A stretch of DNA of 32,689 bases from an uncultured Cellvibrio sp. (GTDB lineage: Bacteria > Pseudomonadota > Gammaproteobacteria > Pseudomonadales > Cellvibrionaceae), in NCBI GenBank assembly GCA_946481095.1, contig CAMLML010000049.1, positions 1-32,689 on the forward strand, written 5' to 3'. Position 1 is the first letter of the stretch, and every line of letters begins with the position of its first letter. Shown here piece by piece: positions 1 to 8,719 of this stretch. The notes under the pieces were generated by a model that saw only the letters and a program-made list of their open reading frames with translations, did no database searches and was not told where the DNA came from. A program made the position numbers and the translations under genes.

Positions 1-1
1 C

Positions 2-1111
2 GCCGGTGTCATGATGAGCCGTGTGACCGAGGCTCAATCCGGCACGCCGACTAAATCTTTCCTGGTGTTTTCAGGTGGTGGTTGTCATCCTGACAAGTGG
101 TTCCCGTCAGGCAGCACTCTGCCAGTAATGTCTGCTCCCTTGCAGAGTCACTACAGCAAACTGGTGCTACTGAAAAATGCCACAATGACTGGTGCCGGTC
201 ATGGTGGTATGTTCAGCCGTTTTGATAATGCCAGCTGGCAATACGATAGTTTCGATGTGAATATGGGTCGTACCATTGGTGTTAACTACCCGGTTAAATA
301 CTTGAACCTGGGAACAACCGCAGAATCAAACCTCAGCCGTGAAGGTTGGACAACCAAACCTACTATTACCAGCCCACAAGCTGCTTTGGATATTCTGTTC
401 AGTGGCGGTACCACAACCACTTCCGGTACAGCTCCACGTAAGTCCGTTGTTGACCTGCACTACTCTGCTATCAGCAGTCTGAGAAACAAACTGGGCCAAC
501 ACGAAAAAGAAAAATTGGATAGTCATTACACAGCGATTCAGGAAATTGAAGCCGCTATTGGTTCTGGTAGCGGGGGCGGGGGCAGCAGTGGTTCATGCCC
601 ACAACCATCCAATACATCAACAAGCGGTTTTGATTCACTGGCCAAGTTAATGACAGATATAGGTGTTCTGGCATTGAATTGTAATTTGACTGCTTCTGTA
701 TCACTGGCTCTTGGTACTGATGCCCATAACCATATCTTTGATGCATTGGGTGGCCGTGACTCTCACAGCTCACATCACAACCAGGGTAATGAACCTCAGA
801 AGTACGTTGATGATATTGTGTACATGCAAGGTTTGACTAAGAACATTTTTGACAAAATGAACTCGGCTGGTTTGTTCAGCTCAACCATATTCACACAGGT
901 GTCGGATATGGGAGATGCGAACGCACACGGTGATACCAATGTGCCTATGATTGTTGCAGGCGCAGGTGTAACAGGCGGTCGCGTACTGGATATCGGTGCT
1001 TTGACGCAATCCAACCTCTATCAAACTATTGGTTTGAAGCTCAAGGCTGATCAAAGTCCTGGTGCTGCGTCTTATAGAAACTGGGGTGTATCTACTATCC
1101 CCAATCTCTAA
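2..1111 (+). CDS. DUF1552 family protein, 5'-truncated by window edge
   Basis: The frame is open from the first bases of the window, so the N-terminus (normally carrying a Tat-type signal) is missing; about 370 residues remain of a family usually somewhat over 400 residues. Family hallmarks I recognise are the early GHGG segment followed by a DNAS-type motif, a helix of the 'SVVDLHYSAISSLRNKLG...EKLDSHYTAIQEIEAAI' kind (given here only as a pattern), then an SHHN motif and a C-terminal SDMGDxNxHG segment. DUF1552 proteins belong to the alkaline-phosphatase/DUF1501-like fold group; the reaction is unknown, and they are usually encoded beside DUF1592/DUF1588 cytochrome-like genes, which would lie upstream of this window. 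A Gly/Ser-rich linker (about residues 190-205 of the visible part) sits mid-protein. It ends at a TAA just before a strong hairpin. The family call is confident; the function is not known. Confidence 0.85.
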   Translation, partial: AGVMMSRVTEAQSGTPTKSFLVFSGGGCHPDKWFPSGSTLPVMSAPLQSHYSKLVLLKNATMTGAGHGGMFSRFDNASWQYDSFDVNMGRTIGVNYPVKYLNLGTTAESNLSREGWTTKPTITSPQAALDILFSGGTTTTSGTAPRKSVVDLHYSAISSLRNKLGQHEKEKLDSHYTAIQEIEAAIGSGSGGGGSSGSCPQPSNTSTSGFDSLAKLMTDIGVLALNCNLTASVSLALGTDAHNHIFDALGGRDSHSSHHNQGNEPQKYVDDIVYMQGLTKNIFDKMNSAGLFSSTIFTQVSDMGDANAHGDTNVPMIVAGAGVTGGRVLDIGALTQSNLYQTIGLKLKADQSPGAASYRNWGVSTIPNL

Positions 1112-1147
1112 TTGTTTTGAATCAAGCCCTGGCTTGATCTGATGCTG

Positions 1148-1196
1148 AAAAACTGATTGTTGATTGATATCCAATATCAAAAAACAATCAGTTTTT
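1148..1196. terminator. Bidirectional intrinsic terminator between DUF1552 gene and msrA
   Basis: A 14-bp perfect inverted repeat (arms 1148-1161 and 1183-1196, core ACTGATTGTT/AACAATCAGT) encloses a second, inner stem (TTGATAT 1164-1170 with ATATCAA 1174-1180). The outer arms start with an A run and end with a T run, so a U tract follows the stem on either strand. It lies between two convergent genes and would serve both. Confidence 0.8.
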
Positions 1197-1235
1197 TTAT
1201 GCAAGAAATAAAAAGTGTAACTGAATAGAAGATAG

Positions 1236-1874
1236 CTAAATTTGAAAGCAGACTCCTGTGCCCCCTAACCCACAATATCCGTTCGGGTTTTTATGTAGAT
1301 ATTGTTGATGATAATCCTCTGCGTAATAAAACTCCTTTGCAGCCAGAATTTCCGTTGTAATCTCACCCAGTTTCTTTTCATCAAGAGCAGATTGATAGGA
1401 GCGCTTTGAATCTTCTGCCACATCTTTTTGTTGATTATTGAAATAATAGATTCCCGAACGGTACTGAGTACCCCTATCATTTCCTTGTCTCATACCTTGT
1501 GTAGGATTATGTGATTCCCAAAAAGTTTTCAGAATTTGCTTTAATGAAATTTTTTCAGGATCAAACACAACCAGTACTACCTCGTTGTGTCCAGTTAAGC
1601 CCGAACACACTTCTTCATATGTAGGATTCGGCGTAAATCCGGCGGAATATCCAACAGCCGTTGTATAAACACCGGGTAAATTCCAGAATTTTCTTTCAGC
1701 TCCCCAGAAGCATCCCAATCCTAAAATAATTTTTTCAAGATTTTCCGCAAAAGGCGGAAGAATAGGAACTGCTTTGACAGCATGTTGATTGACTAACTTC
1801 ACTGCCTGATCTCGACCGGGAAGTGCTTGTTCAAGACTTGGCATTTGCGATTTGAAAGGATTGAAAAAACTCAT
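1236..1874 (-). CDS. msrA: Peptide-methionine (S)-S-oxide reductase MsrA
   Basis: Reduces the S-epimer of methionine sulfoxide, free or in proteins, using thioredoxin as electron donor; part of oxidative-damage repair in the cytoplasm. The 212-residue length equals that of the E. coli enzyme. The active-site motif GCFWG places the catalytic cysteine at residue 55, and the C-terminal [11 protein letters not shown] places the two resolving cysteines at 201 and 209, a spacing matching the E. coli-type long Msr[14 protein letters not shown] is also conserved. No MsrB domain is fused. The ATG at 1874 is preceded by GAGGAA (1884-1889) at a suitable distance. The gene is separated by about 110 bases from sohB upstream and is probably transcribed on its own, ending at the shared terminator downstream. 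Confidence 0.97.
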   Translation of the reverse strand: MSFFNPFKSQMPSLEQALPGRDQAVKLVNQHAVKAVPILPPFAENLEKIILGLGCFWGAERKFWNLPGVYTTAVGYSAGFTPNPTYEEVCSGLTGHNEVVLVVFDPEKISLKQILKTFWESHNPTQGMRQGNDRGTQYRSGIYYFNNQQKDVAEDSKRSYQSALDEKKLGEITTEILAAKEFYYAEDYHQQYLHKNPNGYCGLGGTGVCFQI

Positions 1875-1926
1875 ATTCGTTCATTCCTCAATATTGGCTC
1901 GATTGGTTTTTTTACAAAAGAATGGA

Positions 1927-1964
1927 GTTCACTTCATCAAACATTATCGATGAATAAAGTGAAC
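1927..1964 (-). terminator. Hairpin downstream of sohB, possible terminator
   Basis: Inverted repeat GTTCACTTCATC (1927-1938) with GATGAATAAAGTGAAC (1949-1964), which pairs over about 12 bp with a four-base bulge. On the minus strand it follows the sohB stop codon and is followed by a T-containing but not pure T tract. It could terminate the housekeeping operon before msrA, or be a weak processing hairpin. Confidence 0.45.
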
Positions 1965-1986
1965 GCCAACATCTCAATTAAAATGA

Positions 1987-3084
1987 TTAAAACCAACGAT
2001 TAAAATTCAGCCTTTCCCACCAGATCATCAACAATCGATCAATCGTCCCTTGTGCTGCCAAGCCTAATTTTTCCGGAATCGATTTTTTGAAAACATATTC
2101 AACCTGAAAAATATCTGCTGTATCTATCTGCGACAACAAATATTCATCGCTGGTTTTTATCTCGTCAATTAAATTGACTTCTTTCGCCCGTCGCCCAAAC
2201 CAGACCTCGCCCGTTGCAATTTTTTCTATACTAACCTGAGGCCTATGTTCCGCAACAAATTCTTTAAATAACACATGCGTATCTTCCAGATCCTCAACAA
2301 ATTTGGCTCGACCTTTTTCAGTATTTTCACCAAACATAGTCACTGTTCGTTTGTATTCACCTGCAGTGAACATTTCATAGTCTATGTCGTTTTTCTTTAA
2401 TAGTTTGTGAAAGTTAGGCAAGGACGCAACCACCCCAATTGAACCCAGAATAGCAAAAGGAGCAGCAACGATTTTATTGGCAACACAAGCCATCATATAT
2501 CCACCACTGGCAGCCACCTTATCAACACATACTGTTAACGGGATATTTTTTTGCGTAATACGTGCCAACTGACTAGCGGCCAAACCATAGCTGTGCACCA
2601 TGCCGCCGCCACTTTCGACCTTGACAACTACTTCATCTTTCTCTGTTGCCTGGGATAAAACCGCTGTAATTTCTTCACGTAACAAATCGCATTCGGAAGC
2701 TTTAATATCACCGTAAAAATCCAGGACGAAAACACGCTTTTTAGGCTGCGCATTATCATCTATAGATTCATTATTATTTTCTGGCGCATCCGCTTTCTTT
2801 TCAGCAAGTTTTGCCGCTTTTTTCTTTTCTGCCTTTTCAGCTTTCTGCTTTTTCTTTTCCAGTTTTTGTTGGACTTTTAAACCCTCCTCATCCAACATAG
2901 AATCACGCAACATATCACGTGTATGTTCATATTTTTCATTTACACGAGTAACTTCAAACTGCCCACGATCCTGTTTCTTGTTGCGCATTGCCAAAGATGC
3001 AATCAAACTGACAACTGCAAATACAGCCACGACAAAAGTGACTGCTTTTGCCAGAAACAAACCATATTCATATAAAAATTCCAA
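1987..3084 (-). CDS. sohB: SohB-type inner-membrane serine protease (S49 family)
   Basis: Membrane-anchored signal-peptide-peptidase-like protease of the S49 family. One N-terminal transmembrane segment (about residues 8-33) is followed by a Lys/Glu/Ala-rich charged linker (about 60-110) and then the protease domain. The catalytic Ser/Lys dyad expected for SohB/SppA is visible: Ser193 in the ASGGYMMA motif and Lys245 in the EYKRTVTMFGE motif. Length (365 residues) and single-domain layout fit SohB rather than the double-domain SppA. It is the last gene of the run that begins at 8481, 18 bases downstream of the 217-residue membrane protein. In E. coli, sohB in multicopy suppresses loss of DegP; the physiological substrate here cannot be told from sequence. 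Confidence 0.93.
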   Translation of the reverse strand: MEFLYEYGLFLAKAVTFVVAVFAVVSLIASLAMRNKKQDRGQFEVTRVNEKYEHTRDMLRDSMLDEEGLKVQQKLEKKKQKAEKAEKKKAAKLAEKKADAPENNNESIDDNAQPKKRVFVLDFYGDIKASECDLLREEITAVLSQATEKDEVVVKVESGGGMVHSYGLAASQLARITQKNIPLTVCVDKVAASGGYMMACVANKIVAAPFAILGSIGVVASLPNFHKLLKKNDIDYEMFTAGEYKRTVTMFGENTEKGRAKFVEDLEDTHVLFKEFVAEHRPQVSIEKIATGEVWFGRRAKEVNLIDEIKTSDEYLLSQIDTADIFQVEYVFKKSIPEKLGLAAQGTIDRLLMIWWERLNFNRWF

Positions 3085-3102
3085 AACTTGACTCCAACTG
3101 AT

Positions 3103-3756
3103 CTATTTAAAAACTGAAACTGCTTCGCGTGCTGCATCATTGATGGGCCGCGCCAGCAAACCTGTATTGGACAATGTCACTTCAAAAGTTGCTTTATCCT
3201 TCATAGGCAAATAAGTCGCACTGCCATAAATGGCATCAACAAAAGAAACCCAATTGCCGTGTTTATTTAACAGCAACCATAAATCAACACCCTGTGGACT
3301 TGCTGTAATTGCATGAGCCGTACGTGCTGCCGATGTTTCTTTTTCGAGATCAAAATAACGTCCACTTATACGATCCAATCTGTAAGCCGGTTTGACACCC
3401 CACTTCGCCAGAAATCCATTCCATTTGATAACTCTTGCATCTATCTGCCATTGGTCACCACGTAAATCAAATTGATGAGCCTTACCCTGCTTATCTGTCA
3501 GTGTTGCAATAAAATGTTGGTCATTCAGTTGTTGGAAACTGACATTACACACCGACTGTTCTGACAAAAGTTGTTTGTAACTGTAAATATCCCAGGCAAC
3601 CAAACCAACCACTCCAGCAATTACAACAAAAGTAATTCCCATGGTTCCGCGCAACCACCCCATAAACCAATCGCTTTTCCAAAGAAAACGAGCCGATTTG
3701 AAAAGGATATACGCAGCAAAAACAGCCAATAAAAAAGAAAATAAGGTATAGATCAT
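3103..3756 (-). CDS. Conserved membrane protein of unknown function (nudC-sohB neighbour)
   Basis: 217 residues. Two N-terminal hydrophobic helices are evident (about residues 2-22 and 37-57, separated by a short KSDW-containing loop), followed by a roughly 150-residue soluble domain without a motif I can name; its likely location is the periplasmic side, which is inference. The start ATG overlaps the nudC stop codon (ATGA at 3753-3756), which implies translational coupling, and sohB follows after 18 bases. Similar small proteins beside sohB in pseudomonads have been annotated loosely as 'multidrug transporter' or 'efflux', but nothing in the sequence (too few helices, no transporter motifs) supports transport. 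I leave the function open. Confidence 0.8.
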   Translation of the reverse strand: MIYTLFSFLLAVFAAYILFKSARFLWKSDWFMGWLRGTMGITFVVIAGVVGLVAWDIYSYKQLLSEQSVCNVSFQQLNDQHFIATLTDKQGKAHQFDLRGDQWQIDARVIKWNGFLAKWGVKPAYRLDRISGRYFDLEKETSAARTAHAITASPQGVDLWLLLNKHGNWVSFVDAIYGSATYLPMKDKATFEVTLSNTGLLARPINDAAREAVSVFK

Positions 3757-4628
3757 TTTGGTGTTCCTTTATCTTTTTGCTGTTGAACAAAAAATGCTAT
3801 CAATTGGCCTGCAACACTCGCAGGTGAAGGGGTTTCAGGTAAAGCATCATAGCGAAACCAACGCGCATCTAAAATCTCTTTTTCATCAGGTATTATCTCA
3901 CCACTCTGGTACTCTGCAATAAACCCCAACATTAACTGGGAAGGAAATGGCCAAGGCTGACTAAACAAATAACGAGGATTTTTAACCCTGATCCCAACTT
4001 CTTCCTGGACCTCCCGGATAACACAATCCTCTACCCGCTCACCTGCTTCAACAAACCCCGCCAGGGTTGAATATACAGGTCGTGTTGCCCTTTTGTGATA
4101 AGCCAGCAATATTTCATCGCCCCTGGTCACAGCAACAATCATGCATGGAGAAATTCGCGGATAAAACCTGAGCTGGCAATGACTACAAACCAATGCTGAA
4201 TCTTGTTGATCACCTTGTGTCATTTTCCCACAACGTCCGCAAAACTTGTGATCCAACTGCCACTGACATAATTGCAGCGCTCTGCCTGCCAACAAAAAAA
4301 ACGCATCGTCTACCACACCCAGTTTTTTTCGAAGGCCAATCCACTGGTGATTCTCAAAAACTTTTTCTTTGATAAGCAGCACTGAATAAATACAACCCTT
4401 CCATTCGCCGAGAATGGATTCATAAATAGCATTATCAAAATTGAACCCGGATTCTTGATGAATTTGATCAGCGTTATAACAAAGGATATTGCCATCCATA
4501 TCAGACAACAACTTGTCACAACATCCCTGATTTTCAGCAACAATAAAATAACACCGGGATTTGCCCGGTGTTATTGATTGAGTTTGGGGATATTCAAATG
4601 TGTAGAGCGTAAAACTTTCTGATTTCAA
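3753..4628 (-). CDS. nudC: NAD+ diphosphatase / RNA deNADding Nudix hydrolase NudC
   Basis: Hydrolyses NAD(H) to NMN(H) and AMP and, in E. coli, removes NAD caps from RNA. The zinc ribbon is complete (Cys130, 133, 148, 151), the Nudix box occupies residues 191-213 with GxxxxxE and REVQEEVG, and the NudC-specific motif SQPWPFP begins at residue 223. The N-terminal 110 residues form the usual poorly conserved domain. The frame's start lies at a TTG (4628) whose last bases form the fimL stop (TTGA, 4-bp overlap); the next ATG is about 44 residues in and would cut into the N-terminal domain, so the TTG start is preferred. It is tightly coupled at both ends: overlapping fimL upstream and the membrane-protein gene downstream. 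Confidence 0.93.
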   Translation of the reverse strand: MKSESFTLYTFEYPQTQSITPGKSRCYFIVAENQGCCDKLLSDMDGNILCYNADQIHQESGFNFDNAIYESILGEWKGCIYSVLLIKEKVFENHQWIGLRKKLGVVDDAFFLLAGRALQLCQWQLDHKFCGRCGKMTQGDQQDSALVCSHCQLRFYPRISPCMIVAVTRGDEILLAYHKRATRPVYSTLAGFVEAGERVEDCVIREVQEEVGIRVKNPRYLFSQPWPFPSQLMLGFIAEYQSGEIIPDEKEILDARWFRYDALPETPSPASVAGQLIAFFVQQQKDKGTPK

Positions 4629-6331
4629 ACTTCGAATCCTAACGCCTGTAAACTTTCTTCAGCCACTTGCAAAATGCTGGTATCCGCATTTTTATCGAAT
4701 TTCACACTATCAAGGTAATATTCCAAACTGATAATCGCATCGGCAAACGTTTCCAACATATGCTGAATGGCAGGATGTAATTCCTGTTGTAACAAATCAT
4801 CTTCAACAAATCGCATACAGCCAGCCAACACTTTTGCTGCGCGTGGCAAACCCAGTACAAACATACCGCCACGAACGGCATCAAGTGTTCCACTGATATT
4901 ACGCACATGACCTTTGTCGTAATTGGATTCCGCAAACGATGTCAGTGCACGTTTTACCAACACCAATCCCGCTTCTGCTTCTTCCAACACAATTTTTTCC
5001 GCTTCCGCAATTTGATTGTTAGTCATTACCGTATCGCGAGATGATGTGTTGATTTGCGCAAGCTTGTCATCGGAAAGACTGGTTCTTGCCAAACCAGCAA
5101 TACTACTTTCAACGTAAAGCAATGTATCAGCAACACTCAACAATTCATCAGGCGTTACCGGTTTGTGATCTCGTTGCCAGCCACTGATTTTTTCAATTTC
5201 ATGTTTCAAGCCACTACTGGGCGCACTTAATCCTACAACAGCCAGTATGTCGGCAATTTTTTTCAAAGTGTCAACCAATTCAGGAGATTCACTCAATAAC
5301 TCTGCACCACCCTGAGCAGCACGCTCCAAAATATTTTTGGTGCTGTGAATTTCGTCAGTCAGCACCGATACCATTGAACTGATGGTATTTGCACTTGGGC
5401 CACGAATGAAATCCATTTCCCTTGCCAATTCTACCTCAGTATAACTCGGTGATTTAACGGCATATGCCATCATTACTGCGAGTGTTTTTTCATCTTTTGA
5501 ATGAGATAATGCCAATAAATAAAGTAATTCTTTTTGCAGTGACGCATCAGGCTCGCGAGACAAAATCGCTTTTCCTTCAAACTGCAAACGTTTGATTTCA
5601 CGTTCAATATTTCCCAACAATAATTTTCTGGTTTTGGTCAGGGACATATTTTTTTCGCGAACAACACTGACAGTGGCATTAGCCAGCCACCAGAAGTTAC
5701 CCAATACACTACCCGCACAGACGTTTTCCAATCGTTCCAATGAACGTGACATCATTCCCAGTGACGACTTCACCTGGTTATCCTTGATGACATTAATTAA
5801 TCCTGTCTGATACATGTGGCGCAAACGTCTGACCAACACACTCATATCTTCCTGAATTTGAGTAGCTGCAGGCAAAGCTTTACGATTGGGCTTGATCACA
5901 TCAAGTGGATAAAAATAACTTTCAGGAAGCGGAGTTGCATTTCGTGAAAGCCGTAATTCGTTAATGTGCGGCACCAATAAAACTGCCATGCTGCGTGATG
6001 TCTGTGAACAGTACTCAAGATAGCGCGGTAAAATAAAAAAAGATGCAGTCAAAATTTCCAGTTTTTTATTGGTCTTATCATTTTCGCCAAGAGTAATATC
6101 AGTAACATGGGTTAATAATTCTTCAGCTAATAAATCCAACCCTTTTAACTGAATTAAACTAATAGTGCCGCGAATCTGACGAATGCCTTCAATACATTCC
6201 TGAAGCAATTCACCGTTATTCCTGTCCTGTGAAAATTGTTCCAAACGAATAGCAGCTTGCTCAATAGTGCTAACCAATTCGTCATGCACCATTTTTAATG
6301 AACTGAGGTTTATAGGCTCTGTATTTTTCAC
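4625..6331 (-). CDS. fimL: FimL-like pilus/cAMP regulator with degenerate Hpt domains
   Basis: In Pseudomonas aeruginosa FimL is needed for twitching motility and for CyaB-dependent cAMP signalling; it resembles the N-terminus of the chemotaxis-like kinase ChpA. The protein here is all-helical, about 568 residues, with an N-terminal Hpt-like bundle and a C-terminal one. In both, the phospho-accepting histidine of the HxxKG motif is replaced: RQIRG at residues 51-55 and DAVRGG starting at Asp484, so it should not take part in phosphotransfer, as known for FimL. I chose the GTG at 6331 because the family similarity begins just after it and a GAGA sequence precedes it; the frame is open to a TTG at 6373, which would add 14 residues with no family similarity. 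The gene lies 98 bases downstream of dnaQ and overlaps nudC. Confidence 0.87.
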   Translation of the reverse strand: MKNTEPINLSSLKMVHDELVSTIEQAAIRLEQFSQDRNNGELLQECIEGIRQIRGTISLIQLKGLDLLAEELLTHVTDITLGENDKTNKKLEILTASFFILPRYLEYCSQTSRSMAVLLVPHINELRLSRNATPLPESYFYPLDVIKPNRKALPAATQIQEDMSVLVRRLRHMYQTGLINVIKDNQVKSSLGMMSRSLERLENVCAGSVLGNFWWLANATVSVVREKNMSLTKTRKLLLGNIEREIKRLQFEGKAILSREPDASLQKELLYLLALSHSKDEKTLAVMMAYAVKSPSYTEVELAREMDFIRGPSANTISSMVSVLTDEIHSTKNILERAAQGGAELLSESPELVDTLKKIADILAVVGLSAPSSGLKHEIEKISGWQRDHKPVTPDELLSVADTLLYVESSIAGLARTSLSDDKLAQINTSSRDTVMTNNQIAEAEKIVLEEAEAGLVLVKRALTSFAESNYDKGHVRNISGTLDAVRGGMFVLGLPRAAKVLAGCMRFVEDDLLQQELHPAIQHMLETFADAIISLEYYLDSVKFDKNADTSILQVAEESLQALGFEV

Positions 6332-6402
6332 AAAAATATCTCGTTTGAATAAGTGGATTAATCTTATACCCAAGCCAACCGAAAAAGCAGTTATTTATTA
6401 AG

Positions 6403-6423
6403 CTTGGCGCTTGAGTTGCCAAG
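6403..6423 (-). terminator. Hairpin between dnaQ and fimL, possible weak terminator
   Basis: CTTGGC (6403-6408) pairs with GCCAAG (6418-6423) around a 9-base loop. On the minus strand it begins a few bases after the dnaQ stop and is followed by an A/T-rich stretch without a clean U tract. It may partly end the rnhA-dnaQ transcript or only stabilise its 3' end. Confidence 0.35.
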
Positions 6424-6429
6424 TAAATC

Positions 6430-7149
6430 TCAGTCCGGTGTCTGCAACCACAGGCACTGACCACCACTGATTTTTTGTATGGCCGCCAGCTTTTCAGCAT
6501 GAAGTCCAAGCTCATCCTCATCAGCATAGACTATTGTTAGCGGTTTACGACCCGGATCCAGACGTCTGATCATTTCCCGATTAATACCACCGCTGTTTTG
6601 GGCGCCAACGCTACCTAACTGCAATGCAGTCTGGCCGCCAGTCATGGCCAAATAAACATCAGCAAGTATTTCTGCGTCCAATAACGCGCCATGCAAATCA
6701 CGTTGTGAGTTATCAACACTGTAGCGTTTGCACAAAGCATCCAGATTATTTTTTTGCCCAGGATGTTTGCTACGCGCCAACAGAAGTGTATCAATAACAG
6801 AACATTTTTGACTAATGCTACCCGCTTTCGGATTCAACAAACTCAATTCATAATCGATAAATCCAATATCGAACGCAGCATTGTGGATGACTAATTCAGC
6901 ATCACCAATAAAAGTTAAAAATTCGTCTGCTATTTGCGCAAAAACCGGTTCACCCGCCAATCGTTCATTACTAATTCCGTGCACCGCAAAAGCACCGGCA
7001 TCCACTTCACGTTCAGGATTAATGTATTGATGATAACGGCGCCCGGTTAAACGCCGGTTAAACAATTCAACACAACCAATTTCGATAATTCTGTGACCTT
7101 GTGATGTTTCAAGGCCAGTGGTTTCAGTATCCAATACAATTTGACGCAT
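6430..7149 (-). CDS. dnaQ: DNA polymerase III epsilon subunit, 3'-5' proofreading exonuclease
   Basis: Proofreading exonuclease of the replicative polymerase core. All three exonuclease motifs of the DEDDh family are visible: Exo I DTETTG (Asp7, Glu9), Exo II HNAAFDIGF (Asp94) and Exo III HGALLDAE (His153, Asp158). Length is 239 residues against 243 in E. coli, including the C-terminal tail (about 180-239) that binds the alpha subunit. It starts at the ATG 7149, 8 bases after the rnhA stop. The co-directional rnhA-dnaQ order differs from the divergent arrangement of E. coli and matches pseudomonads, as I recall it. Confidence 0.97.
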   Translation of the reverse strand: MRQIVLDTETTGLETSQGHRIIEIGCVELFNRRLTGRRYHQYINPEREVDAGAFAVHGISNERLAGEPVFAQIADEFLTFIGDAELVIHNAAFDIGFIDYELSLLNPKAGSISQKCSVIDTLLLARSKHPGQKNNLDALCKRYSVDNSQRDLHGALLDAEILADVYLAMTGGQTALQLGSVGAQNSGGINREMIRRLDPGRKPLTIVYADEDELGLHAEKLAAIQKISGGQCLWLQTPD

Positions 7150-7157
7150 ATAAAAAC

Positions 7158-7619
7158 CTAATGAGGAATGCCCTTGTTAGCCAACTGATCGGCCAATTCA
7201 TTTTCTCTGTGCCCTGCATGGCCCTTTACCCAATGCCATTCCAATTGATGACGAGATTGTTCCTGATCCAATTGCTGCCACAAATCAACATTTTTTACTG
7301 GTGATTTGGCTGATGTACGCCAACCATTTTTTTTCCAGTTTTCTATCCACTCCGTAATCCCTTTTCGCACGTATTGTGAATCAGTGGTAATCACCACATG
7401 GCAAGGTTCCTTGAGTGCCTGTAAACCAGAAATGGCAGCCAGCAATTCCATACGATTATTGGTGGTGTTCAACTCCCCGCCGAAGAGAGTTTTTTCTACT
7501 TGGCCGTAACGCAAAACAACCCCCCAACCACCGGGGCCGGGATTACCTTTACAGGCACCATCAGTAAATAGTTCAACCCTTTTCAACAGCACATCTCCTA
7601 AATTACTTTCTGGTTGCAC
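7158..7619 (-). CDS. rnhA: Ribonuclease HI
   Basis: Cleaves the RNA strand of RNA-DNA hybrids. The catalytic carboxylates are all present (Asp20, Glu58, Asp80, Asp144 in the numbering from the ATG at 7619), with the [14 protein letters not shown] signature and the basic handle helix (WKKNGWR). The start is uncertain. The ATG at 7619 overlaps the end of the methyltransferase gene by 17 bases, but the E. coli protein would align to begin at 'LLKRVELF', and an AGGAG sits right before that point. A non-ATG start (CTG, TTG or the GTG at 7592) giving about 142-144 residues is therefore possible. It is part of the methyltransferase-rnhA-dnaQ run. Confidence 0.95.
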   Translation of the reverse strand: MQPESNLGDVLLKRVELFTDGACKGNPGPGGWGVVLRYGQVEKTLFGGELNTTNNRMELLAAISGLQALKEPCHVVITTDSQYVRKGITEWIENWKKNGWRTSAKSPVKNVDLWQQLDQEQSRHQLEWHWVKGHAGHRENELADQLANKGIPH

Positions 7620-8481
7620 GCTTCACAAAGGAAAACAGATTTCTTCCTTTGTGAACAGGCGGGTTAGCTTCGGGGATGATCCGTGTAACCACCATGGATT
7701 TAACAGGCTTCTCTTTTTGCCAGCGGGGGCGAATCAATGTCAACGGAATTTGATCCTTACGTGCCACCAACATATAAAAACCACCTCTGGGGAAACGCAA
7801 TTTTTTGCCCCAATGTTCCATCCATCCCAAATGTTCAACCAATGAAGGTTGTTGGATAGGAGGACGAAAATAACCGCGATAAACCGAAACAGGCTCCATT
7901 TCCAACAATCGCAACCAATCCAGCAAACGGGTCAATCCCAGATATTGGTGTCGCCATAAAACCTTGCCTGAAAATAGGCGCGCTATACGCCCAAACCATC
8001 CCCACATACTCCAGGGATTAAATACCACAATAATCAGATGGCCACGTGGGATCAAAACCCGGCTGGCCTCACGTAATACCTGATGAGGCTGTTGGTTGAA
8101 TTCCAGAACATGATGCAAGAAAACCAGATCAATTGAATCATTGGGCAAGGGTAATTGATTGAAGTCGGCCAGTGCAGCGGGAGATTGTTCTGCGAAAGTC
8201 TGTGGATGCAGGGAAAACCTGTGAGAAATACGTGAAGCTTCCGTCATGAATTGACAGTCATTCACACCCATATGCAACAAAAAATAACCAAATTGATTTT
8301 GCAAAGCATCAGTCAAGGCTTCCTTCTCCTCAACCAGCAATGCTTGCCCCAATGGGGTTTCAAACCATGTTGTTAATTCTTGCGTAACTTTTTCAAAATC
8401 CGGCACACCCCATCGACTATGGCAAAAGCTACTAATCGATTCGACAAGATGATGTGGCGCTTTAAATAGCTGTCGATACAT
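7603..8481 (-). CDS. Class I SAM-dependent methyltransferase (YafS-like position)
   Basis: About 292 residues from the ATG at 8481. A Rossmann-type methyltransferase domain of the Methyltransf_11 kind is recognisable from the [11 protein letters not shown] motif (motif III/IV region) followed by '[16 protein letters not shown]' and 'FNPWSMWG', the latter typical for the methyltransferase encoded next to rnhA (yafS in E. coli, unnamed in pseudomonads). The substrate is unknown. The frame is open upstream to 8559, but a promoter-like TATAAA at 8516-8521 lies between that point and the ATG at 8481, and the extra 26 residues resemble nothing; I prefer 8481. It is the first gene of the housekeeping operon and abuts rnhA. 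Confidence 0.85.
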   Translation of the reverse strand: MYRQLFKAPHHLVESISSFCHSRWGVPDFEKVTQELTTWFETPLGQALLVEEKEALTDALQNQFGYFLLHMGVNDCQFMTEASRISHRFSLHPQTFAEQSPAALADFNQLPLPNDSIDLVFLHHVLEFNQQPHQVLREASRVLIPRGHLIIVVFNPWSMWGWFGRIARLFSGKVLWRHQYLGLTRLLDWLRLLEMEPVSVYRGYFRPPIQQPSLVEHLGWMEHWGKKLRFPRGGFYMLVARKDQIPLTLIRPRWQKEKPVKSMVVTRIIPEANPPVHKGRNLFSFVKRATRK

Positions 8482-8515
8482 TATGTCTCGCAAGGTTTGG
8501 AAGAAACATAACGAG

Positions 8516-8542
8516 TTTATAGTCGGATGGCGGATTGAACAA
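8516..8542 (-). promoter_or_regulatory. Putative sigma-70 promoter of the methyltransferase-rnhA-dnaQ operon
   Basis: On the minus strand a TTGTTC element (8537-8542) is followed 15 bases later by TATAAA (8516-8521), about 35 bases upstream of the ATG at 8481. The spacing is short for sigma-70, so the -10 is better supported than the -35. It lies downstream of a hairpin that may end the preceding island, as expected for a fresh promoter. Confidence 0.4.
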
Positions 8543-8562
8543 GCAGGATTAACAAACATCCA

Positions 8563-8581
8563 CGGGCTATAAAATAACCCG
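8563..8581 (-). terminator. Hairpin between T6SS island and housekeeping operon
   Basis: On the minus strand CGGGTTAT and ATAGCCCG pair over 8 bp (one G-U) with a three-base loop. It sits about 140 bases after the Imm11 stop and just upstream of the putative operon promoter. Only a mixed GT-rich tract follows, so this is a candidate rather than a textbook terminator. Confidence 0.4.
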
Positions 8582-8719
8582 CAAAATCAAATTCATTACA
8601 GATTCACAAATTCCACTCAATATTATTGGCATTATTATTTTTAACCTGCCCACTCCCCGCTTGGATAGAAAAATATTCCTTTAATCCCTCTTTTTGCTAC
8701 CTCATAGCCATCATCAAAA

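Noticed and set aside
881..1204. Minus-strand frame of 107 codons across the end of the DUF1552 gene
   Set aside because: It runs through the bidirectional terminator and lies opposite a recognised gene; no family resemblance.
3103..3756. Multidrug efflux/transporter annotation for the 217-residue membrane protein
   Set aside because: Only two transmembrane helices and a soluble domain are visible; nothing supports transport.
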